Of a DNA stretch of 42,394 nt, positions 1 through 7,991 are shown one piece after another. The first letter of the stretch is position 1; the number at the start of each line of letters is the position of its first letter. Source of the stretch: Legionellaceae bacterium (lineage in GTDB: Bacteria > Pseudomonadota > Gammaproteobacteria > UBA12402); assembly GCA_002707695.1 (NCBI GenBank), contig PANR01000020.1:1-42394 (forward strand), read 5' to 3'. The position numbers were made by a program, and so were the translations under genes. Below the pieces are notes generated by a model that searched no databases, was not told where the DNA came from, and saw nothing but the letters and a program-made list of their open reading frames with translations.

Positions 1-1
1 A

Positions 2-1729
2 AATCAAATTAAAAATTTAAGCGGTGTTCGTGGCACACCCATTTCAATTTTCATTTCCACACCGAGCTTAGTTGAAGTGTTTAAAGGTGGCCGTCTTATT
101 TATTCGGGACGCTACACGCCTGGCAATCATTTTTTAGATACCAGCTCGTTTCCTGGAGGATCGTACGATGTCACCATAAAAATTACCGGTGTTAATAACA
201 GCGTTCAACAAATTACGCGATTCTATTCTAAAAACGCTTCCTTTCCACCCATCGGACAACCTCAATATTATATCGATGCGGGCTATTTAGGAAAAGTTGA
301 AAGCAACATGGACAAATACCCACTCCTGCAAGAATATTCGCGGGTTGTATTTGCACAAGGCGGCGGCAGCATTCGACTTAACCCAACCTGGGCATTAGGA
401 GAAAATCTAATGACCAGCCCCATTTTAAGCGCATCGGAAACTGATCTCACCTGGCTGAAGCAGCAGCAAGAAATCACATTATCAGCATTTCTAACGAGCA
501 AACATGATTATGGCACAGGATTAGGTTATAGCACTCAATGGAAAAAGTTAACTGCTGGCATTAATGCTAGCCATATTTGGGGTGATTTTTTTGAGCGTCA
601 AGAAACAAACAATCAAGCGAATGACATACCTAAATCATTCAATCTGGTGAGTCCGAATAAAAACTCACTTGACTCTTTTCTTAACTTTCCACTTGGGAAG
701 GCCAAAATAAATGCTAGCGCCGATGTCACCCAACAGTTTAATCAACCCTATCAACGCAATTATAACTTAACCATGAACTATCCGTTGTACAGCAATTCAT
801 TCATTGGCATCAACACGTTAACATCACTCAGTTATAGTAATGGCGACAAGATTGCATTCTTAAATCTGAGCGTCACATTCAAACACGACAATTGGACTCA
901 CACACTCACAGGTAACGTACAGCAAGAAAATCTTGATCAGCCCAATGCTCAAGGTGAACATGACACGCAATCCGCCTATGTGAAACTCAACAACTTGTGG
1001 AATAAAAAAGTCGCTGGCTCTTACCACGCTAAACTTGGTTTCTCTGGCACCAACGCTTCTCGATACCAACAATTGGTTGGCACCAGCTATTTAAGCAACC
1101 ATGATTTCTTATTTGGTCTCGATGTCACAAGAAATCTATTGAAAACGCGAGCCGGAAAAAACAACACACAATATAATGGAAAATTCAACACAAGCCTGGT
1201 GATTGCTGAAAATGACTTTGGATTCGAAAACACATCAAAAGGTGACACAGGCCTGCTCATTGATGTAGAAAGTCCGAACAGTGCCGACAAATTCGAGGTT
1301 TTTATAAATGATGAACCCGTACAAGTTGTTAATGCCAACGAACCTACATTTATTTACGTGACACCTTATCATCAGTACCGAATTAGCATTCATTCGCTCG
1401 CTAAAATCTTCTATCACTATGACCAACACTCAAAAACTGTGACACTTTATCAAAGCGGTGTGAAATATTTGCAATGGAAAGCAGAGCCTCAATATAGCTT
1501 TATTACTACACTTGTTGATGGCAGTGGTAACCCCATTAAAAACACCGAGCTTAGCATCAATGGAAAAACAGCATTGACCAACGACGAAGGTTTGGTACAC
1601 ATTGAAACCCCCATTGGCGCCAAACAACTTGTGGTAAACGAAGGAGGAAAAACTCGCTGCATCATTAATTTACCGAATCAACAAGCAAGTGCAGACTATC
1701 ATTACCAAGAGAAAACCGTTTGCAAATAA
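2..1729 (+). CDS. CS1-type fimbrial outer-membrane usher, 3' part
   Basis: This is the C-terminal part of an outer-membrane usher of the CS1/CFA (alpha) chaperone-usher class (TcfC/CooC/CfaC-like), which would secrete and assemble pilin subunits through the outer membrane. The reading frame is open to the left window edge, so the gene is cut by the window; the GTG at 77 is internal. Visible evidence is the plug-region phrase EVFKGGRLIYSGRYTPGN followed by LDTSSFPGGSYDVTIKI, which is typical of this usher class. A long stretch rich in alternating polar and hydrophobic strands follows (barrel), and the C-terminal part (about residues 400-550 of the visible portion) looks like a carboxypeptidase-regulatory-like/Ig domain (VDGSGNPIKNTELSINGK). 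A chaperone gene converges on it 4 bp away. No pilin gene is visible in the window; it may lie to the left. Confidence 0.8.
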   Translation, partial: NQIKNLSGVRGTPISIFISTPSLVEVFKGGRLIYSGRYTPGNHFLDTSSFPGGSYDVTIKITGVNNSVQQITRFYSKNASFPPIGQPQYYIDAGYLGKVESNMDKYPLLQEYSRVVFAQGGGSIRLNPTWALGENLMTSPILSASETDLTWLKQQQEITLSAFLTSKHDYGTGLGYSTQWKKLTAGINASHIWGDFFERQETNNQANDIPKSFNLVSPNKNSLDSFLNFPLGKAKINASADVTQQFNQPYQRNYNLTMNYPLYSNSFIGINTLTSLSYSNGDKIAFLNLSVTFKHDNWTHTLTGNVQQENLDQPNAQGEHDTQSAYVKLNNLWNKKVAGSYHAKLGFSGTNASRYQQLVGTSYLSNHDFLFGLDVTRNLLKTRAGKNNTQYNGKFNTSLVIAENDFGFENTSKGDTGLLIDVESPNSADKFEVFINDEPVQVVNANEPTFIYVTPYHQYRISIHSLAKIFYHYDQHSKTVTLYQSGVKYLQWKAEPQYSFITTLVDGSGNPIKNTELSINGKTALTNDEGLVHIETPIGAKQLVVNEGGKTRCIINLPNQQASADYHYQEKTVCK

Positions 1730-1733
1730 TACG

Positions 1734-2438
1734 TTATGATGAGCGAATTGTTTCAACGAAACGTTGGTCAACATACACATCGAACGTTGCAGGGAAGTCA
1801 ACCTTTCCCGTCAACTGCCAAGTTGATTTGGGATACAAAGTTTTTTTGGGCAATAACTCACATTGCCCTTTTGCTTTACATTGCTTGCCGTTTCGCAACT
1901 CGACCAGCACATTACCAACATTTTCTAGCACAATATGCTTTCCCTGCCGTTTGATAGTTACCTTACTCACAGGCTTTACTGGCAACACATGCACATAAAC
2001 ATAATAAGCCGTTAATACTTGCAGATACATTTGAGGTGAGGTTGGCTTGTCGCCAGTTGGGGTCAACCTGCTCGGTAATGGCCGCACCCACAAACGATAA
2101 TCCCGCTCCTTATCTCCAGGTGGCTGCAATATGGAAACTCGCACACTTTTACCTTGCCTGGCGTCAAGTTTGCTACGAATGGGGGTGACCAACAAGCCCA
2201 AATCTCTTGGGTTGTGGGCGGTTTGAATGTTTACCTGTGGCACGCCTGGGTTCACTAATCTTGCTGCTTGAATATCCACATAAGCTGGCGAATCACTTTG
2301 GTTGCGGATTAATATGTCCTTGTAAGGAGAGCCATTAGCTTTAAAGTATATCACCATTGGCCGAACTGTGATCTCGGCACCCACCGCTGTTGATAGCGCG
2401 ACTAGTAAAACTGTACAAATTAATTTGATACCATTCAC
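1734..2438 (-). CDS. Fimbrial periplasmic chaperone (PapD-like, alpha type)
   Basis: Probable periplasmic pilin chaperone working with the neighbouring usher. An N-terminal hydrophobic signal (LICTVLLVALSTAVGA) is followed by an Ig-like beta-sandwich: ITVRPMVIYFKANG and ILIRNQSDSPAYVDIQ resemble the first strands of pili assembly chaperones. The C-terminal part has alternating strands (HIVLENVGNVLVELRN) and a Cys pair (KQCKAKGQCELLP), as seen in CS1-family chaperones. I chose the GTG at 2438 because AAGGA lies 7 nt upstream; the ATG at 2471 would add 11 polar residues ahead of the signal peptide and has a poorer ribosome site. The gene converges on the usher, whereas in classical CS1 operons both lie on one strand, so this locus has probably been rearranged. 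Family assignment rests on pattern recognition only. Confidence 0.7.
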   Translation of the reverse strand: MNGIKLICTVLLVALSTAVGAEITVRPMVIYFKANGSPYKDILIRNQSDSPAYVDIQAARLVNPGVPQVNIQTAHNPRDLGLLVTPIRSKLDARQGKSVRVSILQPPGDKERDYRLWVRPLPSRLTPTGDKPTSPQMYLQVLTAYYVYVHVLPVKPVSKVTIKRQGKHIVLENVGNVLVELRNGKQCKAKGQCELLPKKTLYPKSTWQLTGKVDFPATFDVYVDQRFVETIRSS

Positions 2439-2524
2439 CGATGCATCCTTTTGCTGGTCGTTTGCGCCCATTATAATCTATCTCATCAAATTAACAAACT
2501 TCCCGTTCTGTTTTTGCTGTATCC

Positions 2525-2540
2525 ACAACTGATCAGTTGT
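2525..2540. other. Perfect 16-bp palindrome between chaperone and lipase
   Basis: ACAACTGATCAGTTGT is a perfect palindrome, nested inside a wider pair GTTTTTGC (2510-2517) and GCAAAAAC (2550-2557). It lies upstream of both divergently transcribed genes, so it could be an operator for either or a cruciform. No regulator can be named. Confidence 0.4.
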
Positions 2541-2671
2541 TTTTAATTGGCAAAAACAACCAAATCATCCAAGTTCTTTTTGCGCCATTTTTTTCAAGTA
2601 TTTTCTTGCCATTGATCACTTTCAAACTATACTCAGTGACTAGGACTAACCCCTTGAAGGAGAATTTTTCA

Positions 2672-3700
2672 ATGAAGCTCAAAATTATTATTCAATCCAT
2701 TGTTTTTATTGGCGCGTCCATTTTCAGCTTTACGAGTTATGGGCTACAGCTCAATGTAGTCAACCGAATCGTCATTTTTGGTGACAGCTTGAGTGACATG
2801 GGCTACATGAACAATTCACCAGCAGGTTTTTTGCCAGAAGGCAAAGCACCGACTTACACCACCCCTGGCGGGCATGTTTGGGCTTATTATTTAGCAAAAA
2901 CCCTTGGGCACCCTGAATCAACAAATAACTCAACGTTATTTGGCGAGGGGGATGATTATGTCAAGAAAACCGATCAGTCTGTTGGCAGAGACTGGGCAGC
3001 CGGCGGCGCAACAACGAATGTAAATGTCACTGTCATTGCCCAACATTTTATCGCTCCCTCGGTAGAAAGACAGGTCGATCATTTCTTAGATTCAGTTGGG
3101 CACCACCCAGATCCTGAAATGCTTTATATCATCTGGGCTGGCGTGAACAACATCTCGTACGCCACTAGAACACTTGATCCTGAAAAAATTGTTGCAGCAG
3201 CTCAAGAAGCAATTGATGACAACCTAAAAATGGTGAAAAAACTTTACAATGATGGGGCCAGACACATTCTTGTCATTGGTATGCCTGATATCGGCCAAAC
3301 ACCCCTTGTGATCAAAGCCACACTCGGCAATAAGTCCCTAGCTGAAATCGTTAGCGCTGTTGCATTGTGGTACAATGATCAGCTAAGCCAAGGCCTTGAC
3401 ACACTGGAAGACGCTGACGGCAAAAAAATTCCCGTGATGTTTTACAACCCTTTTGATATGATGGACAACATCATCAAAACGGTAAAAGAGAAAGGTAGTT
3501 ATACTTTGGATAATTTAATGATCAACGATGTCACCGATGAAGCCTGTAAAGGTGATTTCTATGGATCACTAAAATGCTTAAATCATGTACCTGACTCAGA
3601 GCACTACATGTTTGCTGATGCAATTCATCCGTCGGATGTGACTCATCAGATCATCGCAAAAGAATTAGAGAAATATTTAGAAACAGCAAAAGACAACTAA
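2672..3700 (+). CDS. Secreted GDSL/SGNH lipase (phospholipase A / lysophospholipase-like)
   Basis: A 342-aa SGNH hydrolase, likely a secreted phospholipase/lysophospholipase or acyltransferase of the PlaA/PlaC/thermolabile-haemolysin type. Block I is VIFGDSLSDMG with the nucleophile near Ser39; block II glycine is in WAAGGATTN; block III is WAGVNN (oxyanion Asn); block V is DAIHPSD with the catalytic Asp and His near the C-terminus. The first ~24 residues form a signal peptide (KIIIQSIVFIGASIFSF). I chose ATG 2672 because AAGGAG lies 9 nt upstream and the signal peptide begins there; the frame could extend to 2537 but that adds an unlikely 45-residue leader. Three Legionella paralogues of this family act on host membranes; host-directed use here is an inference. 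Two Cys near the C-terminus (EACKGDFYGSLKC) could form a disulfide. Confidence 0.85.
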   Translation: MKLKIIIQSIVFIGASIFSFTSYGLQLNVVNRIVIFGDSLSDMGYMNNSPAGFLPEGKAPTYTTPGGHVWAYYLAKTLGHPESTNNSTLFGEGDDYVKKTDQSVGRDWAAGGATTNVNVTVIAQHFIAPSVERQVDHFLDSVGHHPDPEMLYIIWAGVNNISYATRTLDPEKIVAAAQEAIDDNLKMVKKLYNDGARHILVIGMPDIGQTPLVIKATLGNKSLAEIVSAVALWYNDQLSQGLDTLEDADGKKIPVMFYNPFDMMDNIIKTVKEKGSYTLDNLMINDVTDEACKGDFYGSLKCLNHVPDSEHYMFADAIHPSDVTHQIIAKELEKYLETAKDN

Positions 3701-3720
3701 AACAATAAGGAAAAAACAAT

Positions 3721-4659
3721 ATGTGGTTTAGACAAGCCAAGTTTTACCAATTGTCAAACAAACTTGATGGGCCTGAATCGCTAAGCGACCTGCTTAGCGA
3801 TTTTGCTTTTGAGCCCTGCCCTCCTTCCTTTGCTATCACACAAGGCTGGATTGGCCCGATTTATCATGAGGGTGGCGAGCCACTCGTTCACCACATCCCT
3901 GGATACCTGTTATTTTGCCTACAATTTGAAGAAAAAATTCTGCCAATGACCGTTGTTAGGCAAGCAGTAAAAGAAAAAATTCGTGAAATTGAAATTAATG
4001 AAGACAGGAAGGTGCGCACAAAAGAAAAACAGCAGCTCAACGAAGAAATACGTCACAGTCTTTTGCCGAAAGCATTTAGTAAGTTTTCTCGCGTACATGC
4101 CATGATTGATGTTAAGCAACAATTGCTAATCGTTAACACGACGCAAGAGAAAAAACTAGAAAGCTTCTTAACGCTTTTTCATCGTTCAATAAAAAATATT
4201 GAAGCAAAAAACATTGCTTTCAAGTCAATCATGCCTATATTGACAAGCTGGCTAATGAACAACAATCACCCCAACAGTTTAATTATTGAAAAAAATGCTG
4301 TTTTACAAGACCCCAACTACCAACAACGCGTTGTGCGCTGCCAACAACAAGATTTGTCTGCCAAGAGCATTCAAACACTATTATCGGAAGGCTGTGCCGT
4401 TAAACAACTCACGCTATCTTGGCAACAACAAATTGCGTTTGCTTTGCATGACGATTTAACCTTACGCTCCATCAAGTACCAAGATGAATTAATCGAAGCA
4501 GCAAAAGAAATTAATGCCGAATCAGACGCTCAGCGCTTTGACGCCAACTTCCTCATTATGGCCGAAAGCTTGCATAACTTAACACGTGAATTACTGCCCT
4601 ATTTCGCTGAAATTCAGCCTTCAACTGCTAAAAATCCCACCGAAGAAGTGGTAGCATAG
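3721..4659 (+). CDS. rdgC: Recombination-associated protein RdgC
   Basis: RdgC is a ring-shaped, non-specific double-stranded DNA binding protein that restrains RecA. The 312-aa length matches the family (about 300 aa). Recognisable blocks are the start MWFRQAKFYQLS, EEKILPMTVVRQAVKEK, RHSLLPKAFSKFSRVHAMID, and the C-terminal RFDANFLIMAESLHNL, each of which parallels the E. coli protein. It starts 20 bp after the lipase with AAGGA upstream of the ATG, so it may be co-transcribed with it. A rho-independent terminator follows (4703-4731). The central region (about residues 130-200) is more divergent than the ends. Assignment is firm from the conserved ends and length. Confidence 0.92.
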   Translation: MWFRQAKFYQLSNKLDGPESLSDLLSDFAFEPCPPSFAITQGWIGPIYHEGGEPLVHHIPGYLLFCLQFEEKILPMTVVRQAVKEKIREIEINEDRKVRTKEKQQLNEEIRHSLLPKAFSKFSRVHAMIDVKQQLLIVNTTQEKKLESFLTLFHRSIKNIEAKNIAFKSIMPILTSWLMNNNHPNSLIIEKNAVLQDPNYQQRVVRCQQQDLSAKSIQTLLSEGCAVKQLTLSWQQQIAFALHDDLTLRSIKYQDELIEAAKEINAESDAQRFDANFLIMAESLHNLTRELLPYFAEIQPSTAKNPTEEVVA

Positions 4660-4697
4660 CACCCGCTCGAGTAGTAACAATGACCGAGACAGGAGTC

Positions 4698-4774
4698 GAG
4701 CGCCTTGAGTATGAAATACAAGGGTTTTTTTAAAGTAAAATGAAGTAACAATGACCGGAGAGATGGCCGAGTGG
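4698..4774 (+). repeat. Direct repeat copy 1 (rdgC terminator plus tRNA-Ser 5' end)
   Basis: A 77-nt segment repeated almost exactly at 4920-4996 (222 bp further on, one mismatch). It contains the terminator and ends with the first 18 nt of the tRNA-Ser gene. The motif AGTAACAATGACCG also occurs a third time at 4672. Confidence 0.9.
4703..4731 (+). terminator. Rho-independent terminator after rdgC
   Basis: Stem CCTTG / CAAGG with an inner TAT/ATA pairing around a GAA loop, followed by G and seven T. It lies 44 bp after the rdgC stop and is duplicated at 4925-4953. Confidence 0.75.
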
Positions 4775-4896
4775 GTGAGTGTTGCGCGTTAAGGCGCAAT
4801 ACGAACGCCTGGACAGGGAAGCAAAGCGACGAATAGGCAGCTTTGCGAGTCCAGGCAGGGGCCGATAAAAGACACTGATGTTGCGCCAGGGATGGC
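4757..4896 (+). pseudogene. tRNA-Ser remnant with inserted nested hairpins
   Basis: The first 18 nt (GGAGAGATGGCCGAGTGG) equal the 5' end of the intact tRNA-Ser at 4979. The sequence then departs, keeping only traces such as AAGGCGCA and CGCCTGGA, so no tRNA can fold. The rest forms nested pairs: GCCTGGAC with GTCCAGGC, around GCAAAGC with GCTTTGC, enclosed by GGCGCAATA / TGTTGCGCC. It ends with GCC-AGGGAT-GGC, a hexaloop of the same type as in the palindromic elements elsewhere in the window. No protein-coding sequence is seen here. Confidence 0.6.
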
Positions 4897-4919
4897 AGAA
4901 CGATTATTGAAAAATTCAT

Positions 4920-4996
4920 GAGCGCCTTGAGTATGAAATACAAGGGTTTTTTTAAAGTAAAATGAAGTAGCAATGACCGGAGAGATGGCCGAGTGG
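4920..4996 (+). repeat. Direct repeat copy 2 (terminator copy plus tRNA-Ser 5' end)
   Basis: Second copy of the 77-nt repeat at 4698-4774, one base different. This copy leads into the intact tRNA-Ser. Confidence 0.9.
4925..4953 (+). terminator. Duplicate rho-independent terminator
   Basis: Copy of the rdgC terminator: CCTTG/CAAGG stem and a T run, lying 26 bp before tRNA-Ser. It may insulate the tRNA from read-through. Confidence 0.6.
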
Positions 4997-5069
4997 CTGA
5001 AGGCGCACGCCTGGAAAGTGTGTATACGCTAACCGCGTATCGCGGGTTCGAATCCCGCTCTCTCCGCCA
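4979..5069 (+). tRNA. tRNA-Ser (anticodon GGA)
   Basis: A complete class II tRNA ending in encoded CCA. The acceptor stem is GGAGAGA (4979-4985) with TCTCTCC (5059-5065); the discriminator is G5066 and CCA follows. The T arm is GCGGG-TTCGAAT-CCCGC (5042-5058). The anticodon arm CACGC-CTGGAAA-GTGTG gives anticodon GGA at 5013-5015, reading UCC and UCU. A long variable arm, as expected for serine, lies between. A terminator follows at 5078. Confidence 0.96.
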
Positions 5070-5077
5070 AATTAAAG

Positions 5078-5100
5078 AACCATCGCAAGATGGTTTTTTT
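5078..5100 (+). terminator. tRNA-Ser terminator
   Basis: AACCATC - GCAA - GATGGTT followed by a T run, 9 nt after the tRNA CCA. A 7-bp perfect stem. Confidence 0.85.
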
Positions 5101-5122
5101 ATGCTGGTGAGAGCGAGGATGA

Positions 5123-5210
5123 GAACCCGTAAGCGGGTTCGACAAAATGGCAGGATTGCCATTTTGGGCGCGCTTTAGCGCGGGCAACGCCCGAGCGCCA
5201 CGGATGGCGC
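5123..5210 (+). other. Multi-hairpin element next to tRNA-Ser
   Basis: Four successive hairpins fill this gene-free stretch: GAACCCG-TAAG-CGGGTTC (5123-5140), AAAATGGC-AGGATT-GCCATTTT (5144-5165), GGGCG...CGCCC with inner GCGC/GCGC (5166-5192), and GCGCC-ACGGAT-GGCGC (5195-5210). The last loop is C-ANGGAN-G, the CsrA-type motif also found in the other palindromic elements. It may encode a small structured RNA or be a repeat; no promoter was recognised. Confidence 0.5.
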
Positions 5211-5216
5211 GAGTCC

Positions 5217-5241
5217 ATCCCGCTCTCTCCGCCAGATTAAA
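5217..5241 (+). repeat. Duplicated 3' end of tRNA-Ser
   Basis: 25 nt repeating the tRNA-Ser 3' end and its flank (5052-5076) with one mismatch, 165 bp downstream of the original. This resembles the att-site duplication left by elements that integrate into tRNA 3' ends; the 140 bp in between could be a remnant. Confidence 0.65.
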
Positions 5242-5285
5242 AAAGCCACTTGAAATTCACAAGCGCACTGGGTAAGGTGAGCCTT

Positions 5286-5389
5286 GGTCAGATTGGCCCC
5301 CTCGCAATGCGGCAATGAGAACCCCGCCAGGTCCGGAAGGAAGCAACGGTATCAATGTTTGCGTGTGCTGAGGTCAGGCTGATTTGGCC
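5286..5389 (+). ncRNA. ffs: Signal recognition particle 4.5S RNA
   Basis: The universally conserved SRP domain IV core is present: CCAGGTCCGGAAGGAAGCA (5328-5346), followed by the matching 3' side GCGTGTGCTGAGG. The ends pair over 13 positions with G-U pairs allowed: GGTCAGATTGGCC (5286-5298) with GGCTGATTTGGCC (5377-5389), followed by TTTT. The length of about 104 nt fits the short bacterial form. It pairs with Ffh for co-translational targeting. Placement directly ahead of dnaX-ybaB-recR is a common gammaproteobacterial arrangement. Confidence 0.95.
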
Positions 5390-5414
5390 TTTTACTGCAC
5401 AAGGATTCTTAGAG

Positions 5415-6941
5415 ATGAGCTACCAAGTTCTCGCCCGTAAATGGCGTCCACGTAATTTTGACGAAATGGTTGGGCAAAACCACGTATTACGCGCCCTAAC
5501 AAACGCGCTTGAGCAAAACCGGCTTCATCACGCTTATCTGTTCACTGGCACTCGCGGTATTGGCAAAACCACTGTCGCACGTATCCTTGCCAAATGCTTA
5601 AACTGCGAAACGGGCATCACCAGCAAACCATGCAATCAGTGCAGCGCTTGTACGGCTATCGACCAAGGCCGATTTGTCGATTTGATTGAAGTCGATGCAG
5701 CATCACGCACTAAAGTAGAAGACACACGTGAACTGCTCGATAACGTGCAATATGCGCCAACAAGTGGTCGATTTAAAATTTATTTAATCGATGAAGTACA
5801 CATGCTATCAGGGCATAGTTTTAATGCGCTTTTAAAAACCCTCGAAGAACCACCACCACATGTCAAATTTTTACTCGCCACTACTGATCCACAAAAACTG
5901 CCTGTGACAGTATTATCACGTTGCTTACAATTTCATTTAAAAGCGTTATCTAACGATTTAATCACTCAACAGCTGTCGCACATTCTCAACGAAGAAAAAA
6001 TCAAACACGACACAAATGCCTTGTTGCAAATTGCGCGGGCGGCAAAGGGCAGTATGCGTGATGCGTTGAGTTTGCTCGATCAGGCCATTGCGTTTGGTGA
6101 TGGACAAGTTAATGAAACTGATGTCTCTGACATGCTTGGCACAATCGAACAACGCTATTTACAAGACATGCTGATAGCATTAGCCGAAAAAAACGGTCAG
6201 CAATTATTAGCGATCACACAAACATTAGCAGAACAAGCGAGCGATTTTTATCAAGTACTTGATGAACTTATCAGCACACTGCATCACATTGCACTTGCAC
6301 AACAATTGCCAGATGTCACTCAACATGAACTTGCCAAGCAATTTTCAGATCAATTCTCGCCTGAAGATATTCAACTGTTTTATCAAATTGCACTGGTTGG
6401 CAAACGCGATTTGCCTTATGCTCTCGATGCAAAATCAGGTTTCGAAATGACGTTGTTGCGCATGCTGGCTTTTGAAAAAGTGGATGGACCAACAACCACA
6501 TCGACAACAGCATCAACAACACCGGTTGCAAAAACCATTAAAACGCCTGTAAAAAAAACAGCGGTCAATAACAATTGGAACGAGCTTGTTAAACAGCTAA
6601 CGCTATCGGGACTCACTCAGGCGCTTGCTAACAACTGTGAGCTGCGTCAATGGGAAAACGATACCATCAACCTTGCTGTTGCACCTCAACACGCGGCAAT
6701 GCTTAACGACAAGCAGCGTCAGCGCTTAAATGACGCCATCAACGAACGCCTTGGCAAACAAGTGACACTTAAGATTATTATCGATCGCCCTCAATCACAA
6801 ACACCTGCGGAACAACAACAAGCAGAAGACAACGCCAACGCACAAGCGGCGCGCCAACGCATTGAAAGCGACAAAACCGTGCAAAACCTCATGGACGTAT
6901 TTAATGCCAGCATTGAAAATGCACGCGCGATTGACGACTAA
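5415..6941 (+). CDS. dnaX: DNA polymerase III subunits gamma/tau
   Basis: Clamp-loader ATPase of the replicative polymerase. The start ATG 5415 gives MSYQVLARKWRPRNFDEMVG, the family's canonical N-terminus; the frame is open further upstream but overlaps the SRP RNA. AAGGA lies 9 nt before the ATG. Walker A is GTRGIGKTT (about residues 45-53), a zinc module has Cys in CLNCETG and CNQCSAC, Walker B is LIDEVHML, and the sensor/arginine-finger region is LLATTDPQKLPVTVLSRC. At 508 aa it is shorter than E. coli tau (643 aa): the linker and C-terminal polymerase-binding part are compact. An A8 run at codons about 379-381 could give a frameshifted gamma product. It forms a block with ybaB and recR. 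Confidence 0.95.
   Translation: MSYQVLARKWRPRNFDEMVGQNHVLRALTNALEQNRLHHAYLFTGTRGIGKTTVARILAKCLNCETGITSKPCNQCSACTAIDQGRFVDLIEVDAASRTKVEDTRELLDNVQYAPTSGRFKIYLIDEVHMLSGHSFNALLKTLEEPPPHVKFLLATTDPQKLPVTVLSRCLQFHLKALSNDLITQQLSHILNEEKIKHDTNALLQIARAAKGSMRDALSLLDQAIAFGDGQVNETDVSDMLGTIEQRYLQDMLIALAEKNGQQLLAITQTLAEQASDFYQVLDELISTLHHIALAQQLPDVTQHELAKQFSDQFSPEDIQLFYQIALVGKRDLPYALDAKSGFEMTLLRMLAFEKVDGPTTTSTTASTTPVAKTIKTPVKKTAVNNNWNELVKQLTLSGLTQALANNCELRQWENDTINLAVAPQHAAMLNDKQRQRLNDAINERLGKQVTLKIIIDRPQSQTPAEQQQAEDNANAQAARQRIESDKTVQNLMDVFNASIENARAIDD
6551..6571 (+). promoter_or_regulatory. Candidate -1 frameshift site in dnaX
   Basis: The run of eight A is read GTA AAA AAA ACA in frame. Slipping back one base gives AAC AGC GGT CAA TAA, stopping at 6569-6571, so a gamma-like product of about 384 residues would end just after the ATPase/collar domains, where E. 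coli gamma also ends. I did not identify a clear stimulatory hairpin. Confidence 0.4.
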
Positions 6942-7012
6942 AATGGTTGTAAATTGCACATTGTTCGTCTAAAATCAGGATTTCAACCAATAAAAACTCG
7001 AGGAAGATACTT

Positions 7013-7354
7013 ATGTCAGACATGCCCGATATGAACAATCTCATGCAAAAAGCCAAAGAAATGCAGGAGCAAATGCAAAATGCACAAAAGCAAATTGCCG
7101 AGCTTCGTGTGACTGGTCAAGCCGGTGGTGGTCTAGTAAAAGTCACCATGAATGGCGCACACTATGCTGAAAAAGTTGAAATTTCACCCACCCTCATGGG
7201 CGAAGAAGAAGAGATGCTTGAGGACCTTGTGGCCGCTGCGATTAATGACGCTGTTAAAAAGGTTGAAGAAGGTACAAAAGGTAAAATGCTAGAAATTGCC
7301 AAAGGTTTTAAAATGCCTGAAGGCTTTGATGAACTCATGAAAGGTGGACAATAA
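7013..7354 (+). CDS. ybaB: Nucleoid-associated protein YbaB/EbfC
   Basis: A 113-aa DNA-binding dimer of the YbaB/EbfC family. Diagnostic features are the long N-terminal amphipathic helix with many Met, Glu and Gln ([20 protein letters not shown]), then [23 protein letters not shown], then [18 protein letters not shown]. The length matches the family (about 105-110 aa). GAGGAAG lies upstream of the ATG. It sits between dnaX and recR, its usual position, and overlaps the broader recR frame only at its end. The family binds DNA with little specificity and shapes the nucleoid; its exact job here is unknown. Confidence 0.95.
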   Translation: MSDMPDMNNLMQKAKEMQEQMQNAQKQIAELRVTGQAGGGLVKVTMNGAHYAEKVEISPTLMGEEEEMLEDLVAAAINDAVKKVEEGTKGKMLEIAKGFKMPEGFDELMKGGQ

Positions 7355-7391
7355 TCGCTTAGATTATTGCGTTAGAAGGATTTATGACCAC

Positions 7392-7991
7392 ATGGCTTTT
7401 AGCCCCCTACTCAATCAACTCATTGAATCGTTGCGCTGCTTACCTGGTGTAGGCCAGAAATCAGCGCAGCGCATGGCTTTTCACCTGCTAGAACGCCAAC
7501 GCGATAATGGCCTTAAGCTTGCTGAACATTTGGCACAAGCTATTTCTCAGGTTGGACATTGCAAACTTTGCCGCACATTTAGTGAAGAGGCACTCTGTCG
7601 CATCTGTACGCATGCCCAACGCGACGAAAGCCTGCTGTGTATAGTTGAATCCCCGGCTGATGTATTGGCTATTGAGCAAACGGGTAGTTACCGCGGCCGC
7701 TATTTTGTATTAATGGGGCATCTCTCGCCACTCGATGGTATTGGCCCCGAAGATTTAGGCCTCGATAAACTGCATCAACGGCTTGCTCAAGATAACCCTG
7801 TAAAAGAAGTGATTTTAGCCACCAACCCAACAGTCGAAGGTGAGGCTACCGCCCATTACATTGCAAATTTACTGAAAAAATTAAAAATTAGAGCCACTCG
7901 CATCGCACATGGCGTACCGCTAGGCGGTGAGCTCGAATACGTCGACGGTGGCACACTGATGCATGCTCTTGCGGGTCGAGAAGAATTATAG
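7392..7991 (+). CDS. recR: Recombination mediator RecR
   Basis: RecR works with RecO/RecF to load RecA on gapped DNA. The 199-aa product has the N-terminal helix-hairpin-helix ([20 protein letters not shown]), a C4 zinc finger ([16 protein letters not shown]), and a Toprim domain ([17 protein letters not shown] through [16 protein letters not shown]). The C-terminal Walker-B-like and basic region is intact. I chose ATG 7392, which gives [14 protein letters not shown] as in homologues; an earlier in-frame ATG at 7344 lies inside ybaB. GAAGGA is about 10 nt upstream. The gene ends by overlapping the stop of a small antisense-strand gene by a few bases. Confidence 0.95.
   Translation: MAFSPLLNQLIESLRCLPGVGQKSAQRMAFHLLERQRDNGLKLAEHLAQAISQVGHCKLCRTFSEEALCRICTHAQRDESLLCIVESPADVLAIEQTGSYRGRYFVLMGHLSPLDGIGPEDLGLDKLHQRLAQDNPVKEVILATNPTVEGEATAHYIANLLKKLKIRATRIAHGVPLGGELEYVDGGTLMHALAGREEL

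Noticed and set aside
4614-5162. 182-aa minus-strand frame across the tRNA-Ser repeats
   Set aside because: Its internal repeats come from the duplicated tRNA and terminator sequence read antisense, not from a protein.
4993-5178. 61-aa plus-strand frame over the tRNA-Ser
   Set aside because: It reads through the tRNA and its terminator; a tRNA shadow.
5355-5414. Extended dnaX start inside the SRP RNA
   Set aside because: The canonical DnaX N-terminus starts at ATG 5415 and the upstream codons encode the 4.5S RNA.
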